A stretch of DNA of 64,000 nt from Kistimonas asteriae (GTDB lineage: Bacteria > Pseudomonadota > Gammaproteobacteria > Pseudomonadales > Endozoicomonadaceae). The position numbers were made by a program, and so were the translations under genes. Positions 59,531 through 64,000 of this stretch are shown here, piece by piece. The number at the start of each line of letters is the position of its first letter. Position 1 is the stretch's first letter. The notes under the pieces were generated by a model that did not search any database, was not told the DNA's origin, and saw nothing but the letters and a program-made list of their open reading frames with translations. Location: positions 1 to 64,000 of the forward strand of contig NZ_JAEVHF010000004.1 in the NCBI RefSeq assembly GCF_018263925.1. Reading direction: 5' to 3'.

Positions 59531-60967
59531 CTACGCACCTTCCTCAACAGGCTCCTCAGCCATAACGGCATGTTGTAAATTTTCAAACGACTGTTGCAGA
59601 CATTCCATATAAAGCGCAGGATCCGGCATCATGTTCCGGCAGGCAGTGACAGAGATGGCAATATTGCCGTTGTAACTGAAGGCTGTGTGAGCAAGGCCAA
59701 CCGTGTCATAGATCATATCCAGACCATAACTGGCCACCATTCGTGCACCGACGTGGTATAGCGGTATGTGAGGACCCGCCACGCTACTGATAAGGGTATT
59801 GAACAGTGGGTGCGCATGCCGAGTCGTCTGATAGGTGACTGCTGCCTTCAATGACATATCCGCCAGTGTGTTGGGGAAAAGTTTGGCGGCATCATCGGCG
59901 ATTTGCCAGTCCAGCCAGGTTGACTGGTTACGAGCCCTATCCATATGAGCGGCAATACGCTCCAGGCGTTCAAGGGGATCAGTGATCTCGGTGAACAGTC
60001 GGGGGAACACATAGGAGAAATGGTGTACCCGCTTTTCATTGGTCTTGGCGGGACGATCCGGCACCGGGAAGACGGCACGCAGCGACTCATCCGGTAACTC
60101 TCCCTTGGCGCGAAGGTAGGTTCGCAAACCTCCGGCGATGATTGCGATGATCACATCATTAAAGCGGGTTTGTGGGCGAGCATCTCGGATGGCCTTAATG
60201 GCATCCAAAGGAAAGCTGATACCGTCAAATGAGCGGTGAAACGAAACCCGCTCATTGAAACGGGTGCGTGGGGCATAGCGGATGCAGGACTTCCGGGTCA
60301 GGCAATTTTTTAACAGCCCTTTGGTGACCGGAAGTGCATACCGTTGTGCGACATGGGCGTAACTGCCCAGTATCTTGACCCGATTGACGGCCGCACGGCT
60401 GAGCAGTTCAACGCCTGTAGGAACCCGTTCGACAGTGAGCGGTCGATCCGGTAGTTGCGTCATGGTGCCACTGTCGAGATCGTGCAGGGCTGCCAGAAGT
60501 TGGCCGCCGATTTCACGGTCCAGGATGGCGCGATGCACTTTGGTCAGGATAGCGAAGCAGCCTTTGGGGAGCCCTTCAATGTTGTCCAGCCCTTCGATGA
60601 TCGTGGCTTCCCAGAGCGGGCGGTTCAGATCCAGCGGTCGTGCATGCAGGCGTGCAACCTGGATGCACAGTTGGCGCCAGTCGCCAGGTTTTGGCAGGGA
60701 AATGTGGCGCAGGTGGTACTCAATATCGAAGTCCGGGTCTTCAATCCAGTAGGGATAGTCCAGATTAAAAGGAACCTTGACCGTCCGTAACCGCAAGGGG
60801 GTCAGTTTATGCAAGCGCGTCTTGAAGGTTCGTATGATTTCCTTGAAACGGACTTGACCGGTTTTGGCGGTTTTCTGGTCATAAATGCAGAGCAAACCCA
60901 CGTGCATGGGGGTATTGCTGCTCTCCATATGGAGAAAAAGATTATCTTGTGGTGAGACCTGGTACAT
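59531..60967 (-). CDS. WS/DGAT-family protein with altered active-site motif
   Basis: Homologue of the protein at 56620, of 478 residues and aligning without gaps over the first 150. The usual HHxxxDG motif is HRAILDR at residues 145-151: the first His and the Asp remain, the second His is Arg and the Gly is Arg. In this acyltransferase superfamily the second His is the catalytic base. Other motifs are kept (RPLWE, FNDVIIAIIAGGLRTYL, FNTLISSVAGPHIPL), and the frame is open, so the gene is under selection. It may be a non-catalytic partner or use another chemistry (inference). It lacks the Lys-rich tail. Confidence 0.9.
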   Translation of the reverse strand: MYQVSPQDNLFLHMESSNTPMHVGLLCIYDQKTAKTGQVRFKEIIRTFKTRLHKLTPLRLRTVKVPFNLDYPYWIEDPDFDIEYHLRHISLPKPGDWRQLCIQVARLHARPLDLNRPLWEATIIEGLDNIEGLPKGCFAILTKVHRAILDREIGGQLLAALHDLDSGTMTQLPDRPLTVERVPTGVELLSRAAVNRVKILGSYAHVAQRYALPVTKGLLKNCLTRKSCIRYAPRTRFNERVSFHRSFDGISFPLDAIKAIRDARPQTRFNDVIIAIIAGGLRTYLRAKGELPDESLRAVFPVPDRPAKTNEKRVHHFSYVFPRLFTEITDPLERLERIAAHMDRARNQSTWLDWQIADDAAKLFPNTLADMSLKAAVTYQTTRHAHPLFNTLISSVAGPHIPLYHVGARMVASYGLDMIYDTVGLAHTAFSYNGNIAISVTACRNMMPDPALYMECLQQSFENLQHAVMAEEPVEEGA

Positions 60968-61180
60968 GGTGGTCAGTCGTTCCCGGTAAGAAGCACCTTG
61001 TTATTTCTGAAGCGTACCGGATCATCCAAAGGTTGCGCTGACCTGGATTAAGGTTTGGACGCTTCAGCGGGATCTGGAAAGCAACGTCCTGCTGTCGGGG
61101 GTGCTGGCTGTCGCTGAACGTGAAGGGATGATAAGTAACTGCTGTCGCCATTGCCAGTATTTATACATAATGCAGACGTT

Positions 61181-61978
61181 TCAGGTCAGCAGGCGCAGGG
61201 TGCCTTCATCCATGCGTTTCCACTGATGGTCTGACATGGCGAGCCGGTCTGCCATGACATAAAGGGCCCGGGGATTGAAGATAATGCCAAGGTGACTGGC
61301 GCCCACGGCAATGTTCTGGGACAGTTCGGTCTCATCGACTTTGGCGATCTGCCAGGCAACTACGCCATCCTGTTTGGTATAGATCGAGGTAAAGGCAACG
61401 CCAGGCACCGGGTGGCGGACTTTCTCAACCCGTTCTTCGATCTCTTCCTTGCTCATGTTACGCCCAAAAATCTTGATATAGATGTCCCACAGGCTGGTGT
61501 TTTCCATAGAGCCGCCAATCGGGCTGGCGAGTGTAATGACCTGGCGGATCATCTCCGGGTGCATGCGGGCGACTTCCCGGGCAAGAACGCCGCCCAGGCT
61601 CCAGCCCACCAGGCTGATACGGTGGCCGGACGTGAGGTAGAGTTCCTTGACCCGTTCGGATAGCAGGTTTTCGATATCGCGACTACCGGTAGGGCCGAAG
61701 TTGACACCCAGTTTCCAGGGCTGGGCGTTATACCCAAATTTCCGGAGTTGCTTGCGAAGGAATGCGGTGGCGGGGTCACTGGTCATAAAACCAGGCAGTA
61801 CCATGACCGAATGGCCGTCGCCCTTGGGTGCCCGATTCAGCAGAGAGCGTTCTTTGACAAGGCTGGCAACATCCTTGACTGCTCGTATGGCATCCAGAGC
61901 GGTGTCCAGCTTGCTAGGCGCTTTGATGGCTTCTTCTTTGCTCATGTCACTGCCCGATTGTGTTTCTGTTGCCTGCAA
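61181..61978 (-). CDS. Alpha/beta-hydrolase, putative lipase/esterase
   Basis: Cytosolic hydrolase of 265 residues. Landmarks: VMVLPGFMTSDPATAFL (oxyanion segment, about residues 58-74), nucleophile elbow LVGWSLGGVLARE near 120-132 and VITLASPIGG. The catalytic Asp probably lies in YTKQDGVVAW and the His in VGASHLGIIFNP, both placed as in triacylglycerol lipases. No signal peptide. The start is TTG 61978 (aagga six bases upstream) or ATG 61945. Upstream of and co-directional with the second WS/DGAT gene, about 210 bases away; mobilisation of stored neutral lipid would fit (inference). Confidence 0.85.
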   Translation of the reverse strand: MQATETQSGSDMSKEEAIKAPSKLDTALDAIRAVKDVASLVKERSLLNRAPKGDGHSVMVLPGFMTSDPATAFLRKQLRKFGYNAQPWKLGVNFGPTGSRDIENLLSERVKELYLTSGHRISLVGWSLGGVLAREVARMHPEMIRQVITLASPIGGSMENTSLWDIYIKIFGRNMSKEEIEERVEKVRHPVPGVAFTSIYTKQDGVVAWQIAKVDETELSQNIAVGASHLGIIFNPRALYVMADRLAMSDHQWKRMDEGTLRLLT

Positions 61979-62457
61979 TAGCTGTCCTTATATCTGCAGG
62001 TCCTGACTGCCTTTCCCTGAAACGTTGGTGTCGTGCCGCATCCCCGTTTTATCTTGAATGATGGTACAAATTTAGGTGCAGTAAATTCAAGTATATAACA
62101 ATCCTCTTGGTAAAGGTTGGCTATTATGCGGGATTGTTCTTTTATTGAAGTCAGTGAAACGAGTCGTGCTGTGTTATACGCGTGTTTGAACAGAAATGAA
62201 CAGGCTGTGTGTGTCGTTTATAACAGTATTGCAGGAAGATAAAACGAATGTGTTTAAAAGATGATCAGTTTGTCGGCAGGCTTGTGGTAACGGGGGGCAA
62301 CGTTGAATTTCAAAAGTAAACAACAGGCTTATCCACAATTCCTGTGGATTATGGGGTAGGCGATATCGCACGTGATACCGGGTGAAATACCTATTGCCGG
62401 CTATCTCTACCCAGTAATGTCCCTGTTTTTTCGTGTGTCTGAAGATGTTTGTTTTTT
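61979..62457. other. Gene-free region with an inverted pair of DnaA-box-like sequences
   Basis: About 480 bases, AT-rich, without a supported gene. ttatccaca at 62329-62337 is a perfect DnaA box; tgtggatta at 62343-62351 is the inverted copy with one mismatch. Together they form a palindrome with 7-base perfect arms. No AT-rich 13-mer array or cluster of further boxes was seen, so it is not called an origin. Confidence 0.5.
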
Positions 62458-63894
62458 CTATTCCCCTGGCAATATGACGGTGACCTGAAGGCCTGGGTTA
62501 AGGTTCTTCAGCAGAATAGTGCCACCATGGTTGTGGATAATAGTACGGGTGATCGCCAGACCAAGGCCTATGCCGCCCGTGTCGCGATTACGCGAGCTTT
62601 CCAGGCGATAAAATGGTTCAAAGACCTTGTCCATCATCGCCTCTGGAATACCGGGGCCTTTGTCGCTGAAGGTTAGATGGATGCCTTGGCTGTCACGGTT
62701 CAGGACGACCTCGGCCATCTCACCGTATTTGACGGCATTCTCGATCAGGTTACGGATCGCCCGCGTCAGGCTGACCGGGCGGCAGGGAAGCACCGCATCC
62801 GGGCCTTCATGAAAGGTGACCGGCATCCCGAGTTCTTCGAGGTCATCACAGATGCTGGCCGTCAGGGCATTGATATCGACACGACGAGTGTCTTCCTGCT
62901 TGGCGGCTTCTCTGGCAAACGAGAGTGTCGCTTCCGTCATGGCCTGCATCTCTTCCAGGGTGGCGAGCAGGCGCTCTTTCTCTGGAGAGTCTTCCAGCAA
63001 TTCTATCCGTAATCTTAATGTCGTGATGGGGGTTCTCAGGTCATGGGAAAGTGCTGCCAGCATACGGGTGCGATCGGCAACGAAACGCTGCAGGCGATCG
63101 TGCATGCGGTTAAAGGCCTGTATGGTCTGTCGGATATCCTTGGGGCCACGTTCTTTGATGGATGGCACGGTTTCGCCTAAGCCCAGGCGGTTGGCCGACT
63201 GCGTCAGTTCCCCCAGGGGGCGGGTGATACGCCTGACCATCAGAATAATCACCAGCATCAACATGAGGCCACTGAGTAGCAGAAACAGGCCGGTTTGCCG
63301 GGCGACCAACGGTGGAATCGATGGTGTTCTGGCCGAAAGGTTTAGCCATTGCCCATCATTGAGCTGGATGGAAAAGTTCACAAAAGGTACTGCGGGCTTG
63401 CCTGAGTGGGAATCAAACCGCCGGTGTGAGGGATTTCTGCACGTACGACTACTGCTCTTGGCCCATTCTTCCGACTTCCGTCGATGGCTGGGATGCATGC
63501 AGTGGGGTTTGCCATAGCGACTTAACCAGGCGCGTACCCGGCCACGGTAAGGTTCACCCAGTTCCCGGCTGAGTTTGGCAATGAAACGCTGGTCCAGTCG
63601 GGACTCGGCCTCTTCAGGGATATGACTGTTTCTGGCCAGCCAGAAGGTAGCGGGCGCGGTGCTGGCAGCCTCTACCATACGACTGTGGTAAATATCGGGT
63701 GTTTCGTCGAGTAAGCGGGTCAGGGTGATGGTGCGCTGGATCAATTGCAGTTCACTGGCATCATAGATCACGTTGCGATGTGCACTGGAAAGTATCCAGA
63801 GGCTGATCGCCTGGGCTGACAGCAGGGTGATAAGAACGACAATGACCATCTGTCCGGCCAGGCTGGATGGCCACAGTCGTTTAAAAAATGCCAT
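62458..63894 (-). CDS. Sensor histidine kinase with Cys/His-rich periplasmic domain
   Basis: Inner-membrane kinase of 478 residues. Membrane segments lie at about 13-33 and 201-221, with a periplasmic domain of about 165 residues between. HAMP lies at 221-275 (RRITRPLGELTQSANRLG). HisKA has ALSHDLRTPITTLRLR, with the phosphorylated His284. The ATPase domain has N box LTRAIRNLIENAVKYG, G1 DKGPGIPE, F box EPFYRLE and G2 GGIGLGLAI. The periplasmic domain contains two copies of a CxxPSHRR motif (Cys132, Cys152) plus further His, suggesting metal binding (inference). The start codon overlaps the stop of the regulator gene, so the two are translationally coupled. Confidence 0.93.
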   Translation of the reverse strand: MAFFKRLWPSSLAGQMVIVVLITLLSAQAISLWILSSAHRNVIYDASELQLIQRTITLTRLLDETPDIYHSRMVEAASTAPATFWLARNSHIPEEAESRLDQRFIAKLSRELGEPYRGRVRAWLSRYGKPHCMHPSHRRKSEEWAKSSSRTCRNPSHRRFDSHSGKPAVPFVNFSIQLNDGQWLNLSARTPSIPPLVARQTGLFLLLSGLMLMLVIILMVRRITRPLGELTQSANRLGLGETVPSIKERGPKDIRQTIQAFNRMHDRLQRFVADRTRMLAALSHDLRTPITTLRLRIELLEDSPEKERLLATLEEMQAMTEATLSFAREAAKQEDTRRVDINALTASICDDLEELGMPVTFHEGPDAVLPCRPVSLTRAIRNLIENAVKYGEMAEVVLNRDSQGIHLTFSDKGPGIPEAMMDKVFEPFYRLESSRNRDTGGIGLGLAITRTIIHNHGGTILLKNLNPGLQVTVILPGE

Positions 63895-64000
63895 TACTGT
63901 GCAATGACCTCGGGCGTGAACATATAGCCGCCGCCCCAGACGGTCTTGATGAGTGCCGGGTTGCGGGGATCTTCCTCAATTTTCTTTCTCAATCGGCTGA
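63894..64000 (-). CDS. OmpR-family response regulator, C-terminal end (cut by window edge)
   Basis: Only the last 34 codons and the stop are in the window. They read RLRKKIEEDPRNPALIKTVW then GGGYMFTPEVIAQ, the end of the OmpR/PhoB winged-helix domain with its VWGxGYMF wing. The TAA stop overlaps the kinase ATG by one base. It would bind promoters when phosphorylated by the kinase encoded downstream. The receiver domain lies beyond base 64000. Confidence 0.88.
   Translation of the reverse strand, partial: SRLRKKIEEDPRNPALIKTVWGGGYMFTPEVIAQ

Noticed and set aside
62329-62351. DnaA-box pair as a replication origin
   Set aside because: Only two boxes, no AT-rich unwinding repeats, and no dnaA, dnaN, gidA or parAB nearby.

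Overview
The window looks like the chromosome of a marine-type gammaproteobacterium, probably of the Oceanospirillales/Hahellaceae kind. Evidence: the secB-grxC-yibN / gpmI-envC-ctpA neighbourhood typical of gammaproteobacteria, an integron integrase, and a storage-lipid cluster with two WS/DGAT wax-ester synthases and two PhaF-like phasins. The genus cannot be told from the sequence. No rRNA, tRNA, insertion sequence or CRISPR array was seen.

Layout. 0-1.4 kb: the edge of a chromosomal integron. The integrase gene points right, so any cassettes should lie to the left, outside the window. 1.7-12.3 kb: mostly housekeeping genes (YqiA esterase, LOG protein, a pair of small membrane proteins, ctpA, envC, gpmI, a methyltransferase, yibN, grxC, secB, trmL). 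12.5-37.2 kb: a 25-kb surface-structure island made of two adjacent systems. The first (12.5-19.7 kb) is an alpha-fimbria-like usher locus: one small pilin, one TcfC-type usher and three two-domain proteins resembling tip adhesins. It has no recognisable periplasmic chaperone. The second (20-37.2 kb) is a six-gene set of DUF11-type repeat proteins: a 162-residue single-domain protein, a 909-residue fibre-like protein, a 2029-residue protein whose last 800 residues look like an outer-membrane beta-barrel, an OmpA-like peptidoglycan-binding lipoprotein, an 864-residue paralogue of the 909-residue protein, and a giant lectin/beta-helix protein of about 1440 residues. I recognise no named system for this set, and it is the best candidate here for an undescribed one.

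37.3-47.4 kb: AT-richer accessory genes of unknown function, including a 995-residue protein with about 25 copies of a 28-residue coiled-coil repeat, a 501-residue coiled-coil protein and a 613-residue orphan, with an M16 protease lipoprotein among them. 47.5-56.3 kb: mixed single genes (CvfB-like RNA-binding protein, LMW phosphatase, C69 dipeptidase, thiopurine methyltransferase, HAD phosphatase, GNAT, phasin, DUF2804, phospholipase-C-like enzyme). 56.6-62 kb: storage-lipid genes (WS/DGAT, SRPBCC protein, second phasin, second WS/DGAT with an altered active site, alpha/beta hydrolase). 62.4-64 kb: a sensor kinase with an unusual Cys/His-rich sensor domain, and the 3' end of its OmpR-type regulator, cut by the window edge.

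How the surface genes may work together (inference): the OmpA-like lipoprotein would tie the 2029-residue barrel to peptidoglycan. The four exported DUF11 proteins end in the same domain, whose last strand stops at the stop codon, so the barrel could recognise this common end for export or anchoring. The usher locus and the DUF11 operon both place a hairpin directly after a structural subunit gene and before the outer-membrane assembly gene.
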